This document shows positions 40,615 to 53,776 of a DNA stretch of 64,000 nucleotides, piece after piece (position 1 is the stretch's first letter; each line of letters starts with the position of its first letter). Position numbers and translations under genes: made by a program. The stretch comes from Multifurca ochricompacta. Its lineage: Eukaryota > Basidiomycota > Agaricomycetes > Russulales > Russulaceae. The notes beneath the pieces were generated by a model. That model saw only the letters and a program-made list of their open reading frames with translations. It did not search any database and was not told where the DNA came from. The stretch lies in assembly GCA_022496185.1 (NCBI GenBank), contig WTXG01000024.1, positions 1-64,000 of the forward strand. Direction: 5' to 3'.

Positions 40615-42690
40615 ATGTCTCCAGATGTTAAGCTTTTTCCAAGGTCTGTATTTACCGGAGAAACTGCCGCGGGTGAGTACTCTTATCTCGAGCTGGGTTC
40701 TCACCTTAATTACCTGTGGGGTATCAGGTGGCCCAAACAGTCCGCATTATGTACTTCTGTCGACCCAAAATTCCAACTCGCCATCACAGGCAGACTCGGA
40801 GAGTAATTTCACTGATGGATCTGATACACTGTTCTCCATGTACAACGACAAGACAGCAGAATATGATCGCAAGTTGGCCGAGAACTGGAGGGAGGATGCA
40901 AACGGTGTCATGATTCTTGTACGTCAAATATTTGCCAGCTCACTTCATTTGAGTGCATCCAAATGCTGATCCGATGGTGATAGAGTGGTCTGTTCTCGGC
41001 CACTGTTGCAGGGTTCCTTTCACAATCCTACCTCACTTCTCAGACGAGCTCTCAAGACGTCTCTGCTTTCTATCTTGGCCAGATATACCAACTTCAGGCT
41101 AGTTCAAACAACAACACCAATGTTACACCCTTAGCGGTACCTCCCACTACGGCACCCACACCTACAATAGCACATGCACTATGGTTTGCAAGTTTGGTGC
41201 TGAGTTTGTCCTCCGCCGTGTTCGCAACATTAGTGCAAGAATGGGTGCGCCGGTACCTTCTCATGACTCAGCCACGGTCCAGCCCACACAGACGAGCTCG
41301 TATTCGGGCATTCATAACCCAGGAGGGATCGTTGGTAACGCTTCAGCGCACCGTAAATTCTCTGCATTCATTCTTGCATTTGTCTATCTTCTTTTTCCTT
41401 TTGGGACTCATCGCGCTTGCCTCCAATTTTGGTGGGCCTCTTGTTCTGGTGGTGATCATTTTCTACACCGCCCTCCCTGTCATCTTATATCTTGTGTTCA
41501 GCCTGGCACCATTCCTTCGCCCTCACGCTTTATACTCTACCCCATTTTCTGGATTTCTCCTTTGGTTTAGTCGGTCAGGACGTTCACTTCTTAGGACCAT
41601 TACACGTCGCCGTACTGTCAACGACCTTCGCCGCGATCGTGACGCCCCCCTCGAACTTAGCTGGCTGACGTTGGACGATACAATACTGGAGGTCGAGAAA
41701 CGTGCTGAAACCCATTCTGCGAGTCTCGATATCGGAGCGATGTCATGGTTACTCAATTCATTGAGTCAGGAACAGGAGTTGGAACAGTTTTTAGCGGGTA
41801 TTCCAGGTTTCTATAAGTCGACACGAGTGGAAGACCCAGCGCAAGTTCTCCGAAAGTCAAATACCGATAGATTTCCCAGAGCGATTGTGTCATTCATAGA
41901 TCGTTCATTATCTTCCGACCTCATCTCGGATTCCACAAGGCAGCAGCGGATCAGGGTTTCCTTGAAGGCGATACAGACAGACCCTTACCTGCTCCAACGC
42001 ACCTTCCATCATGCTCTCTGCTCTGAAGACTCTGCTATTTTTAAGTGCATCGAATTTGTACTCATGGCGGAAAGGTATACAGACGATGAAGACCCAAATG
42101 TTCAATTCCTCGCAAGATGTATAGTTGCCGTCGCGATTACTCGCATCGCTGATCATGACTTGAACGAACGTTGGTCGGGCATAGTTCGGCGTAGGTTGAA
42201 CTTGTCGGGATCCGATCTTACCGCATTCGGCAAGCAACGCGACAACTTGCTACTCCGTAACCTCGTTCAGCTTGTTCGAGAATTGAATACCGCACACCCT
42301 GATTATGACGAACCGGGCGCACGTGTAATTTTGGACAAGACCTTGAACGCCGTGCGTCAAATGAAGGTAGAACATACTTCCCTCAAGGTCCAGTCTGAGT
42401 TTTGCGAGCTTTGGAATCGACTGGTAGATTCTTCGCAGGACTTGGAACGGGATGCTGTCCTCCGATCGAATGCGATGCGTATCCTTTCCCTCATCCGTAC
42501 CATCTATATCCCCTTGCACGAAGGCCCCGATTCCAGATTCTTTGCTTATTCAACCTTCACAAATGACCCCTTCCCCACCTTTCAGAGGACGCTTCCATAC
42601 CCTTTGTGTACCGTCCCTGCCCATGCGCCCTCGAATCGTGCGACTTCGGGCGGGGGTGTTTCTGGTACCTATGACACCGGAGGGGCCTAG
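40615..42690 (+). CDS. DUF6535 membrane protein (long form)
   Basis: Exons 40615-40672, 40728-40918 and 40984-42690 splice in frame to 651 aa. The N-terminal segment is short and polar, then AEYDRKLAENWREDANGVMI leads into a membrane helix LSGLFSATVAGFLSQSYL. Further hydrophobic segments are HALWFASLVLSLSSAVFATL, then FLHLSIFFFLLGLIALAS, then VLVVIIFYTALPVILYLVFS. This helix order and the QEWVRRYL motif are typical of agaricomycete DUF6535 proteins. The C-terminal 350 residues are soluble, alpha-helical and armadillo-like in texture. The family is greatly expanded and of unknown function. The gene lies 0.9 kb downstream of the NLR-like gene on the same strand and shares intron positions with 53777-54756. 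Confidence 0.88.
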
Positions 42691-44521
42691 GCAGATCTTA
42701 GCAAGAGAGATATACCCAGGCCTCCAAGAAGTACTACTCGCTACTGAGGGGAAGGACCATCTACGGCTCGGAGATCTCCTTCATCTCCTTTCCTCGCCCC
42801 CGCATTCCCGAGTTACTCACCCTCACCTGGTTCTTCCTCCTTATGTTTTTACCAAGACGCAAGACGGGCGTCATTTGGGACGAGATTTTGAAACTTTCTA
42901 CTGGGATGTAGAGGTTTTTTTTTCCCTTGCAACTAGACGTCCCCGTCCTGAATCGTGATACCCCTATCCAACGCCCCTTCTCGGGAAAAAAACACAGATT
43001 TCGACGCTAATGTCACTATACCAACCCAGACCCAATAGGCTACGGTTTCAATCTCGACACAACTTCCCAACGATGGAGCTCGGATCCGCTCGGCCAACAC
43101 TCACGAGCTTACAATACCTTCAACCATCCGGACTGACGACGCCAGAAGAACGATTTTTCACCATCACCACCATCAATATACCAAAAATCACTCCACTTAT
43201 TAATCCCCACATCCGCCGACGACGCTTGTCAACCATCGTAGCTTTATTTCATGACCTGCCTCTGTTCTTGACTGTAGGAGACTATTAAGCGCGGTAGTCT
43301 GCGGGTTGGTCCGGTCCACCATCTCTGATATCGGTATCAATGTGCACTGCTATTCCAACATTGACAGTTATTCCTATTCTTTTTTATCCTCTTAATGAGT
43401 CCCGCATTTAATGAGAGTGACGCATACAACATGCATATTTCCCACCCCCTCATGGTGGGAACAAAAAAGCGTTTATAACCGGGATCACGTGATCAGGTAG
43501 GGGGAAACGCTTTCTTGACTGGGTAGCCGACCCTCACCCTTCCCTTGTGTTTCTCGGAGCCCTGCGCTGTTCAAGTTTCTGGAGGCTACAGTCAGTGCCG
43601 ATATGGATGAAAAGCTTTTCACCTAATGGCAGAAGCCTTGAGTGAGAATCGCTCAACATTATATTTTTTTGTCTTCTGACCTCATAGAATTGAGGTCCTC
43701 CAGGAAAGATCGTTACATCCCTCCCAGTGCGAGTCGAGCGAGAAAAGTCCTCAATGTCCAACTTGGTAACCCGAGAGAAACTAGAACTTGCTCGAGTCCA
43801 TCTCATTCGAACTTCTCGGGTCTTATCGTGACCGGGCCAGGTCCTACTTGATTCAATCCGCGTGCCATTTTTTTGTCGAACGGATCCGTGACTTTTAGCC
43901 AATTGATTGTTGACCCATCCTTGCACGTCAGTTCTTCTGACTGAAGGTTTGTCAAAAATGACAGTAGCCTGTACTCTAAAGACGAGTCAAGAAGAACGAA
44001 CAAAAGGGCAGAGAAACTTAGGGCCACCCCATCTGCCCCGCGCCCAATGGACCAGGCGTAAATTGATTGGGAGGCGCATGTTGCAAGCAACCAGCAAGGT
44101 GACACATGTGGTAATTAATTAACAGACGACACGGCTCTACACCCCCAGCGAGTCTTTTTTATACTAGTACGATAGTACGGACCAGGTCCAGGCCTGGGTA
44201 ACTCGAAGCGGTGACTCTGACCCGGCCATTCTGGCCGTATTTGGACCGTTATGGCACCGTGTTCCATTCCTCTTCTAATGGGACACGAGCGCCTACAGGG
44301 CAGTTCTTCGCTCTCCGCTTGAAAGATGGTCATTCCGCGAACACACGCACAATGGCACAGGCACACACACAGCCTATGTCTTGGCACCCCTATCTCCTCC
44401 CTACCTTTTGGCTCTGCCTCTCACCCTACCTCTTGTCATAGCCTCGTAGTATATATACCTCTTTGCATGGAACCGTCGTCAGGACAAATCCCTCGTATTC
44501 ACGAATTTCCTGCCCTAGTCC
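42691..44521. other. Intergenic region
   Basis: Several open frames but none with recognisable domains. No complete transposon was found. Confidence 0.4.
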
Positions 44522-44950
44522 ATGGCTTTCTTTCGCAGCAGTCCCGTTTCCGGATCATCTAAAAAACAACTTGAGCGAAGCGACCGACAACTCGAACATG
44601 CTCTGGCTTTATACGAAGCTCACAGCGCCATAATGAATCCACATGACCGTGACTTGGCCCAGAGTTTGTTAACGTGGTGAGTCGTCGTGTGCGATTCTCC
44701 CCCTTTTTGTTATAATTAATATGTGGGTGGGGGGTTCGAAAGCTCCGGAGACCTCAGATATGGCTTGGGAGACAAACACATCCGATCTAAGCAAGCGAAG
44801 CTTTATTCTAGCCGTGTGGATGAGACGCTGCGCACGATCCAGGTGAGTTGAGGTTTATGATGCGTACGATTGAATGTTCATTATTCTTTATTTCAGGGAG
44901 CCGTGGAGAGTGTGATCGATATTAGAGACTACAAAGAACACTTCGTGTAA
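44522..44950 (+). CDS. Small intron-containing gene of unknown function (intact copy)
   Basis: Exons 44522-44676, 44743-44842 and 44897-44950 join in frame to 102 aa, beginning MAFFRSSPVSGSSKKQLERS and ending IDIRDYKEHFV. The protein is hydrophilic and probably helical (SDRQLEHALALYEAHSAIM; VDETLRTIQGAVESVIDIRD). It has no signal peptide and no domain I recognise. A second copy 7.1 kb away (51661-52096) preserves every splice site, which supports the gene model. Confidence 0.65.
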
Positions 44951-46908
44951 CGAGCTTCAAACCACTCACACCCACCGATTTCCCTCCGATTCGGGCAAGG
45001 AGAGTCATTTTCCGCCTCCGCCTGCTCTGGCCCGTCTTGCCTTCTCACGGTTTCAACTGTCTCTATTCATTCCCCATTCCCCCCTTCATGACCGAACCCT
45101 CTGGTTGTCACCGCTTCTGGCTGGACCCATTTGCTCTCTCTTTTTCATTACAAGTCCTGAGATTAATATAACTTAAAAGTTTCGGACAGACTCTGATACG
45201 GTACAAATGGGATTGATGCATGGCATGAGTGATTTAGAGCTTATTACATATTAATGGATTGATTGTGTTATGTCTTCCTTTTAGCCTTATTTCATCCTCT
45301 TTTGTCTTGGCTTCACCCTCTTAAATTCATCTTCTTGCTTCATAATACACCTTCTACTAGGTCTCTTTAAAAGTACATACAATGCCTCTCAGATGTATAT
45401 GCTAAGTATCTAATTAATTGTGAATGTGTCTTTCATCTCACCACTTGTGATATCTAAGTGATCACAATTATGTCAGACTACTATCCTGGCATCTCTGTAC
45501 TGGTATTCTGGTTCAACACAGGAAACAAATGTTACAATCATTTAACTCAGATCACTGTACAATTGTGAGACCATGTGAGTTCAAAGTGGAGAGAGAGGTT
45601 AGAGAGCGAAGATGTTACACATGCTTACTAACTGATAACTATTAACTGTATGATAACACTTTTTCTTTTTTTGAGCCCCTTCTCTCTTACACTTGTCCGC
45701 GAAAAGGCAACGTCCTCAACGTTTCTTTTATTCAGCTCAAAGACTTTAGTCTTGAGCTCCTGAATTCTCCTGGCTTAGTTGACTTACGAATCTTAGATCT
45801 CTTTCTCTGCTTTGCCTCGCGTGCTCAGCATTCTCATCACTTTAAACTGTCAAAACTAGTTTGACCTCGAACCAGCGCAGAACGATCAGCGAAGGTAGGT
45901 AAAGGAGGATGAAATGGTAAAACCGAATCCCCTTGACAATGCATGAATTTGTGGATTGTACGGGTTTTATTTCCGGAAATCGTGTTAACCGTTCAAGGCG
46001 TCCTATAGGACTGCGGCAAATTTATTGATCTAAAGAAAACCTCACTCAAAAGAAACAAAAAGCAACTGGACAGGAAAATCAAGCGCAGCCGTAGGTCGAG
46101 GGGGGAGTATTAGGCGCTAATGCGAGAAGGCTGAATTCAGTTCACTCCCCCTGCCATCACAATCGAGGACCATCGTCCGGACATCCGGACGCAAAAATAC
46201 AACAAGAAGTTTGGTTGACAATCCCCTCAATATCAACGAAAATTGTGATCTAATACGATCAGAGAAGGCTGATGGCCTTGGACCCGCGTGCCGAGAGGCG
46301 AGTGATCGATAGAGAAATTCAAAGTAGGGTGGCCCGGGATGGTCAAAGTGAGCCTAAGATATCTGTTCCGTCCGTAGTTTATTCGGAGAAAACGGATCCC
46401 TTCTTGAATAGCTTCTGGTTAAAGGTAAAGTAAAGTACTCGGATTGTGCTGCGCAGGGAGATAGGCACCCATATAAGACGCCGATGTGACCCCTCATGGG
46501 CGTTGTTCGACCCCTTTGTCATCAATCAAGGTCCTCAATTTCCCCCTCTTTCTGAAGAAGAGGAGAGAAAGAACGTGTAATTGCACTGAGGAAGTGTTCA
46601 GTAATATCTTGGGTGGTAGTGGGAACAATGGCAATGGCCCCAGGTCGAACCGGAACCCACCACCACACGAGGAGTGGGAGACACAGACAGTGTTTCTCAA
46701 AGTGTAGGTAAGCTCATGAAATTTATCCAATTGCAATATCCCATGGGCAGCTGATAGGCGCCCATAGGCATTCAAAACAAAAGCAATACACAAGCCGGTG
46801 TGAGCCAATAAGAGTGAAGTGCCACGAGTAATAGAAAAATAAACAATTCTTGGCCCTTCAGGTGCTGCAGACCCCCAAAGGCATAACTACCGAACCCATC
46901 CATCCCCA
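44951..46908. other. Intergenic region with a diverged solo LTR
   Basis: No gene is supported. At about 45390-45518 the sequence is a diverged relative of the Copia LTR. Just after it, 45555-45600 resembles 55690-55730 (GTACAATTGTGAGACCATGTG and following), another dispersed repeat. Confidence 0.45.
45390..45518 (-). repeat. Diverged LTR fragment of the Copia family
   Basis: It ends CTGTACTGGTATTCTGGTTC then AACA, matching the Copia LTR terminus (CTGTACCGGTACTCTGGTTC). It shares GATATCTAAGTGATCACAATTATGTCAGAC-like internal sequence, of which no run longer than a few words is exact. No internal element is attached, so it is a solo LTR or fragment. Confidence 0.65.
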
Positions 46909-48510
46909 TCAATTGCTCGTCGCCGTGGTGAATGACGTAGTGGCGAAGCCAACGCGTTTGTTGCCAGTATCGAAGACAGAGTAGAAGCGCTCAAGGAAAG
47001 TGAAGCCGTTGATAAAGTCGAGACCCTGCCCGGTCGGCGTACCAATGTCATTGACGACGAGGTAAATATTGCCGGAAGTGCCCCCGATGAACGTGTTGAG
47101 TGCACGAGGCCAAAGTTGTGCGTTCGCGGTGAGCTCAAATGATCTGCCGCCGGTCGTGAAGAAGAGCGACTTCAGGTTGGTGAACTGCGCCGACGTGATT
47201 CTGAGCAAGCCAGTGGTGGCGTCGAGAACGGCGCCAGTTGCGGTAGTGTAGCGGTTGAACGCGTCTGTGTAGGGTGTTATTCGACTTGAGAACTTGTACC
47301 TTCTGGTGAAGTGAAGGAGGGGTCATGCATGTGTCACTTACCGGTAGCGATGAGGATAAGAGTGGTTCCAGTGTCGACAATACCAGCGGTGGTCGTGAGG
47401 ATAGAGGTCGAGGTACCGTACCGGATGGACTCATTAATGCCCCAGAACTGGTTCGCAGGGGAAGTTGAAGTAATGGGACTATACAGCACCAGCACCGTGT
47501 GAGATGGAGAAAATCTCGAGCTCAAGCTCGCTCCGCATGCTTACATGAAAGTGAGGGATCCAGTGAACTTCGTGGAGTCAGTACCACCGAATGTCAACTC
47601 GCCATTCTTGACTGACGTTGTGGTCGTGGGTTCGAAGGACACGGAGACAAGGTTAGATGTGATAGTGCCTCTCCTGAACAGGTTGTCTGTAACTGTGGGG
47701 ATACTACTGCCCGTGTTTGGCGACAGCGTGCCGAGCGTTAGGTCGGTAGGGCCGATACTGTGGGATTTGGCATCAATGCAAATTCACACAACCGGGGTTT
47801 GGGCTCACCCTAGGATGCCGTCGAAGCCGGTGAAGCCAGTGGAGGTTGAGGCAACACCTATCGATTGCCCAGGGACAACAAGGCCAGGACCAATCGTCAC
47901 AGTGTCGGTGAACTCGGTACCTGGGAGAACAGAGTGTAAATATATCAACGACGAGGTCAAATGTAGGGGAAACTCACCAGAGAATGACCCAGAGCCATAT
48001 GTCACAGACTAATGACTTTTTTTTAGTTTACGCTACACCACTGAAGTGAAAGGACACGGATGCTCACTACTCTGTTAGATGTCTGTACGCTGGTGCTAGT
48101 CTTAACATAGGTCTTTCCAGCTCCCACCCAGGTGTTAGAGCTCCCCGTGTCAATGAGGAGATTATCTAGGCGTGTATGAGAGAATCCGTGCCACGCTCGA
48201 GCCATTTGTACCACTCACAGTTGGTGGCAGGGCTACCAACACCGACAGTGGCCTGGTAGACGACGGCGACGTTAGTCACACCGACGCTGACGACCGCAGC
48301 CGTACTCAAGGTGCCGCTATGTTTTGCTTTGCCGATGGCCATAAAGTTCTTGGCACGAGCCTGATCCTTCGCAACAAGGTCAAAACTGCCAGTGATATTG
48401 AGGTGCCGGGCAAACGACAATGAAACTGGGGGGTTGCGAACAACAATTGGGTTCGCAGAAACGCTGACGGCAAGCAGGAGGAAAGCAGTGAGTGAGGCTG
48501 TCGGGAACAT
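46909..48510 (-). CDS. Secreted pepsin-like aspartic protease (family A1)
   Basis: Multi-exon gene starting at 48510 with a signal peptide (MFPTASLTAFLLLAVSVSA) and a propeptide. The catalytic aspartates lie in LLIDTGSSNTWVGA and GIVDTGTTLILIA. The flap region is VTYGSGSFSGE, and the C terminus has FLERFYSVFDTGNKRVGFA. Intron junctions are phase-consistent, for example the one joining ATN to YNLLIDTG. The mature enzyme would act outside the cell at acidic pH and resembles polyporopepsins of wood-decay and litter fungi. About 400 aa, which is the usual length. No disruption seen. Confidence 0.93.
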
Positions 48511-48601
48511 GGTAAGAGTGTGTGTTAGAAAAAAGTGAATCGTTAAGGGTTGCAGCAGTGAATGACGACTGGATCATTACGAGAACACAAGAATGCAAAC
48601 C

Positions 48602-48613
48602 CACTCTTATAGC
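48602..48613 (-). promoter_or_regulatory. TATA box of the aspartic protease gene
   Basis: The minus strand reads AAGCTATAAGAG about 95 bp upstream of the ATG at 48510, a plausible core-promoter distance. Confidence 0.45.
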
Positions 48614-50147
48614 TTTGGATCTCCCGAGCTCGAGGGGCGGTTAAAACACCGAAACTTCTCGTAAAATCGCCATGCGATACCACTATGAGCCTTTACGAGG
48701 CGTGTTTGTTTCCATTCGCATGGCAAGCGCGACTATATTTGTCATCTGGCGTCAAAGGGGTCGAAGCATTAGCTTCTCTTCACGTGGTGAGGATACTTCA
48801 CGCACCCTGATCCGTATACGTGGCTTGTGGTTGTGAATCGTGTATCGTGAATCGTGAGAGCAAGCTGGACTGCGGGGGCCGAGACAGCGGAAAAAGCTGC
48901 CTCGGGGATGAGACGTGTGATACCGGATCTTGAGTGAGGGAATAGTAGTATCATTTGAAAGCTCCGCGTTGTCGCTCGTTTACAAGCCAGAGAAACCAAA
49001 GATATGAAGCAAAGAAAAGGCACTTGTTGTATCGTTTGGGAAGGCTAAGGACAAGGAGGGGGAGGGACCTGAAATTTTTTCCGAATCATGCTGGCCGTGT
49101 CTTTCGTATGCCAGCTCAGCTTCAGGCCCATAAGCGACGAAACAGATTCGATTAAGTGAGGCTAAGCCAATATGATCCTCGGAGAACTGTCTGTCAGTGC
49201 CTAAAACAAATATAAGACGTTGAGGATCACCAGAGTTGTCGTCAAATACTCGGCAAGATTACATCCCCCGACTAAGAAGGAGCCGATGGTCATACGATAC
49301 GCTGCCAGTAGATTATTTGCTACTTCAAGTTGAGGAGAGCATGTGAGAGATGGTCATGTCCCATCTGGGAAATGACGACGCACCTAGCAGCCCCGATTCC
49401 GAGTTCAAGCGCCCGATAAGATTTTGTTACTATAGACCTATTACCATGAGTTAATGGCCACGCTGGCTAGGCGAACTTATCATGTCAAGTGCGTGATACA
49501 TTTCGCTTCATAAGGTTCGGCGAAAGGTGAGTCGGAACGCTTTGCACTGGACATCGCGGTTGACGTGTTTTCGGGTGGCGCGCGTATCTCTTGGATCCCG
49601 GACCTGTAGCATACCTGGCAATGTGAGTACAGTACGAACGTATGGCGGCATGTAATTTTGTGACATTTCTTTCAAATTCGATGCAACCTCACGTACAAAA
49701 AAATTCGGAGTTAAGGCGGCCATTACCACCAGCCAGGATAGTAGTTCGTGTAGAGGAGCAAGTCAATGATAGCGCGAGATTACGTCAAACTGGTAACATT
49801 GGAGTACTAAAGTGTGATGAGAAAAAGAAGGGCATAGCACAAGGTTGAACAGTCATATGAGTCGAAGAGTTGTCCAGATAGGCGCTGTTGATTATAATAA
49901 CGCGCGAATCGAAATCCCAGGCATTGCCTCAATCCCTAGCGAATCGTGTGAAGACATTCAGTCCTTAGGGAGTTAGGCTAGCCTCCCACTACCTACACAT
50001 AAATACGCGCGACGTAAATGGAATAAGTACATGTGTTTCAAGACGCAGAAGAAGGGATCAGGTGGGAATACTTTCTATTAATACAGTGCCGACATGGCAG
50101 GCGTACTCCCTCCCGGTTGTTCAAGGTTCTGCAACCAACCTTGAATA
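48614..50147. other. Intergenic region
   Basis: No gene is supported; open frames are short and without domains. Confidence 0.4.
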
Positions 50148-51326
50148 TTACTTAGATAGGTTCTCTTTCATCAGCCTGACTACCTCTTCGGCTGCACCCC
50201 AAGATTGTTGGTACCCGGCAGGACTAATGGAGATCAAGCAAACGGCAAAGCTATTGGGAACTCTATCACCCACCCGAATCCGTATGCATGAACAACCAAA
50301 AATGTCTTCGTCTCACCGGGAGCTTCTAATAGCTTAGGTATCAGAGCATCCTTGCTTGGAACATCGATGAATTGGGCCTCAACCCGTGGTCCACCCTCAC
50401 GAGCGGGTCGTAATCCAACATTGTGGCTATGAATACGCGTAGTAGGCTCGTCCGATGCAGGTACTAGCTCCGCTGCCGAGTCAGGATACCGCGTGCAACT
50501 GGAATGCTGAGCGATGTGTCCCAGTTGTCAGGTTTGGAAAGTACCACCAACTAAAACCATCCCAGGTGTTGAGGCTCGCGGTATCAAATAGGTCGCCTCA
50601 GAAGGTTTGGTACCGCCTAGTATCGCTCATCACAGAGCTAAGCGGGAATGTCAAGCTACTCACCTACTCCGAAGATGGTTACAAATTCGTTCACGTCTGG
50701 CGCGTGCACAATGACAACTTGACCCCATATTGGATATACCTTCGTATCCTCTACACCGAGAAAAGGAACGTGCACCTGGGAAGAATGTCTATAAGTGACT
50801 CCCTAGTCTTTCAGAATTGTCTTTAAGGCTTACCAAGCGCGGTTGAATTGATTATTGCGCCACCCACTCCGACTAATTCGCCTCGCGAATCAGGCTCATC
50901 ACTCGTGATCCTGAACCAGCTTACGTCACGAACGATTTCTTTCCACCACGATGTCTCCTTTTCAGCGTTTTGAGAACCATAGTACACTCGGGATGGAAGT
51001 CAGATATGATATTGTCACATATATACTCAACCCGACTGACAACGTGTGATTTTCCCAGCAATTAGGGCGGTCATCGGCTTCCAACTGTGACCAGTTGGCA
51101 CCCTGACAAGTAAGGTGAATATGGCCCAGAAATGTTTAAAAACTGCTCACCGCCCAAGGGCTAGCAAAAAGCTTGGCTATAGAGATCTTCAGGCATATCT
51201 CACGCTCGGATTGTGACCTTGAACAGGTTGGAGCCTTCCCCCTTCGGTCAAGACATGCGCAATAGTGAGTCTGATAACCCCTGCTCCGAGTATGACGACG
51301 TGGGTTTGTGATGCGCGAGTCGACAT
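50148..51326 (-). pseudogene. Decayed D-amino-acid oxidase gene
   Basis: The minus strand begins MSTRASQTHVVILGAGVIRL at 51326, an FAD-binding Rossmann start (GAGVIG normal; the last Gly is Arg here). It continues with DMPEDLYSQAF, GANWSQ, FLGVEDTKVYPIWGQ, HNVGLRPAREGGPRVE and HAYGFG, and then, after an apparent intron, PAGYQQSWGAAEEVVRLM, with a stop at 50148-50150. These are ordered landmarks of fungal D-amino-acid oxidases, flavoenzymes that deaminate D-amino acids, usually in peroxisomes. Several frames are needed. There is a TGA just before DMPED where the family has Arg, an extra T after SQAF, and a frame break at GGTFQ. The locus cannot make an enzyme as read. Confidence 0.85.
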
Positions 51327-51645
51327 GTTCGATTTGAATCTATTTGAATGAGTGAACAAGGTTTAGAGCAGTAGTGCAACTGACCTTGGCTCTTAAGGGA
51401 GGGGAGGGATAAGAGATTGAACAGAACCGGCCCGACTAAGGCCGATCCAGGTTATCCCACTCACCTCACACTCTATTGATTTATGCTTATGCTTTATACT
51501 TTAGAAATGGGATGTTGTTGTTGCAACCTTGTTTGTTGCGTGTTGGAGAGAGAGAAGAGTGAGAAGTAACACTCGGTGACATTTATTACATAATAAATAT
51601 CTTGGTGATCGATTGGTTGGCGGCGCTCGTATCACCTTTTTTTTT
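51327..51645. other. Short intergenic stretch
   Basis: No gene. It includes the former promoter of the D-amino-acid oxidase locus. Confidence 0.4.
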
Positions 51646-51660
51646 TTCCTGCCCTAGTCC

Positions 51661-52096
51661 ATGACTTTCTTTCGCAATAGTCCCGTTTCCGTATCATCTG
51701 AAAAACAAGTTGAGCGTAGCGACCGACAACTCGAACACGCTCGGGCTTTATAGGAAGCTCACAGCGCCGTAATGAATCCACGTGACCGTGACTTGTCTCA
51801 GAGTTTGTTAACGTGGTGAGTCGTCGTGTGCGATTCTCCCCTTGGTGTTAAGGGTTATAATTAATATGTGGGTGGGATTCGAAAGCTCCGGAGACCTCAA
51901 ATATGGCTTGGGAGACAAACACACTCGATCTAAGCAAGCAAAACTCTACTCTAGACGTGTGGATGAAACGCTGCGCACGATCCAGGTGAGTTGAGGTTTA
52001 TGATGTGTACGATTGAATGTTCATTATTCTTTATTTCAGGGAGCCGTGGAGAGTGTGATTGATATTCGAGATCACAGGGTTGCAATCTTTATGTAA
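51661..52096 (+). pseudogene. Duplicate of the small gene at 44522, with an internal stop
   Basis: Homology begins at TTTCCTGCCCTAGTCCATG in both loci. The exons correspond to 51661-51815, 51886-51985 and 52040-52096, with all GT-AG sites retained. Codon 31 is TAG (51751-51753) where the intact copy has TAC. The last codons also differ (IDIRDHRVAIFM instead of IDIRDYKEHFV). The break means the copy is non-functional unless translation starts downstream. Confidence 0.8.
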
Positions 52097-53776
52097 AGAA
52101 CTTCAAACCATCACCCCTCCCCCGTTTTATGGGATCGTTGTGAGTTCGGAGCGGGAGCGGGATTCTGCCATAGAGTGGAACACCCCCCCTCAACGGAGGG
52201 TTACCACCACCATCAAAGGGAGCGCGATCCAGGCGTTCGCTGCTTTTTTTATTTATTTACAATGGCGGTGTGGTGGAGTTGGAAAGAAATAGCAAGGCAG
52301 AGCACGGAGAGAGAGAGAGAGAATACTCGACTCGACTATGATGGGAATGAGGAAGCAATAGGGTGTGCGTGCAGAAATGGAAATAAGGACGTCGGACGTG
52401 TTGCAAGGGTGACCATCTAAGCGTTAACACGTTAGAAAAAAAAGGCGAGCAAGGTGGCACTGGTAACGTACCCTCTACCAGAAACAGATCAAATATGGCA
52501 TATAGGACAATACAAAAAAGAAAACAACCCCATATGGGTTAAAGCAGTTAGACTCAGCGCTGGTTGGGCTAGGAGACTACTATTCACTGATATATGTGCA
52601 TGCATGTGCGACGCGCATCAACATAGATAGAGCGTGAAGCCAAAAGCGGTTCAGCTTGACGAGTGACAGCATAAGTCCAATCAACGTTGATTGACGCTAA
52701 TTGCGTTACACCGGTCCGCGGGAATCGGTCCTATCGCTTTGGTAGAGGGAAGGTTTTTGCGCGGACTTTGTATATCGTCTAGGATTTACATGGTCGTTAG
52801 ATCGTAAAGGTCTGGAGGCAATAGTCGGGGGTTAGTGTACCCATGGGAAGGAACGTTACATACGTTTGGCTAAATCGAAAGAGATAGAGGGTCCCTCATA
52901 CTGGAACAGGGTGATGAAAGTCGGGTACTCTCCGTAGTTGACGACTTATTCGCCCATCCATGAGCTTTTGCAGCCCCTCCCCCCTATCCCAACCCATCCC
53001 TCATTCATTCAGCATATACGAGGTCCCAGTCGTATGTGAATTGATAAAAGACGAAGCAGAAAGGGGCTCGTGAGAAAGCATACCAGTTGAAGACACTGAG
53101 TCCACCACGGAGCCACGGAGCATGAAAGAATAGATTTTAGTGAGGCACGGAGAGGTAGGTCATCATTCCCCAGCCCATGATATAAATAAGGGTGTGAAGC
53201 AGTGGGAAAGGGGAAAGGGGGGACGACATCTTAGGCGAAGAGCACAGGGTAGTGAAACTAGTTGCGAGTCATGGCGTGGATGAACGACGGACAGAAGGAA
53301 CGAAACCCGCAGTCAAGGTACACAACTCTCCATTCCTGCCCTCGTTCCAGACCGCGGACGGACTGATAATTCCTTGGGTAAAGGTAATAATAGGAATTTA
53401 GAGCACGAGGTGCTGGGAGCCACGTAAAGGAGGGAACTGTTGTAGAGGAGGATTCTCCCACCGTATGAAGACGAAAGACGAACTGAAGGGACCTATTCTC
53501 GATGAACACGTCACGTGCGTACGCTGTAACACCCGCCCCCGCTGGTATCTCCTCCTTTCAACTTTCAACTCCAACTCCGAATCTACGAGAATGATACTGC
53601 TGCAGTGTAGTGTAGAATGGAGTAATACAATGCTTCATTCCTACCCCTGATAATGCCAAGTATACTTCATCCATCCCCGCTGTGCCGCCGCAACGTGTCT
53701 ACCTCATATTAATCCGACCACTCAATATCCCTCCCCTTTGACCTATCCATAATCCCCTTTATCCTCTCAACTCACA
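52097..53776. other. 1.7-kb intergenic region
   Basis: No convincing gene. Purine/GAGA runs occur near 52306. Open frames on either strand lack domains. Confidence 0.4.

Noticed and set aside
50062..50826. Plus-strand frames of 91 and 123 aa
   Set aside because: They lie antisense to the D-amino-acid oxidase pseudogene, which explains the sequence better.
53258..53650. Possible small secreted or pheromone-like proteins
   Set aside because: No signal peptide, CaaX end or conserved motif could be found on either strand.
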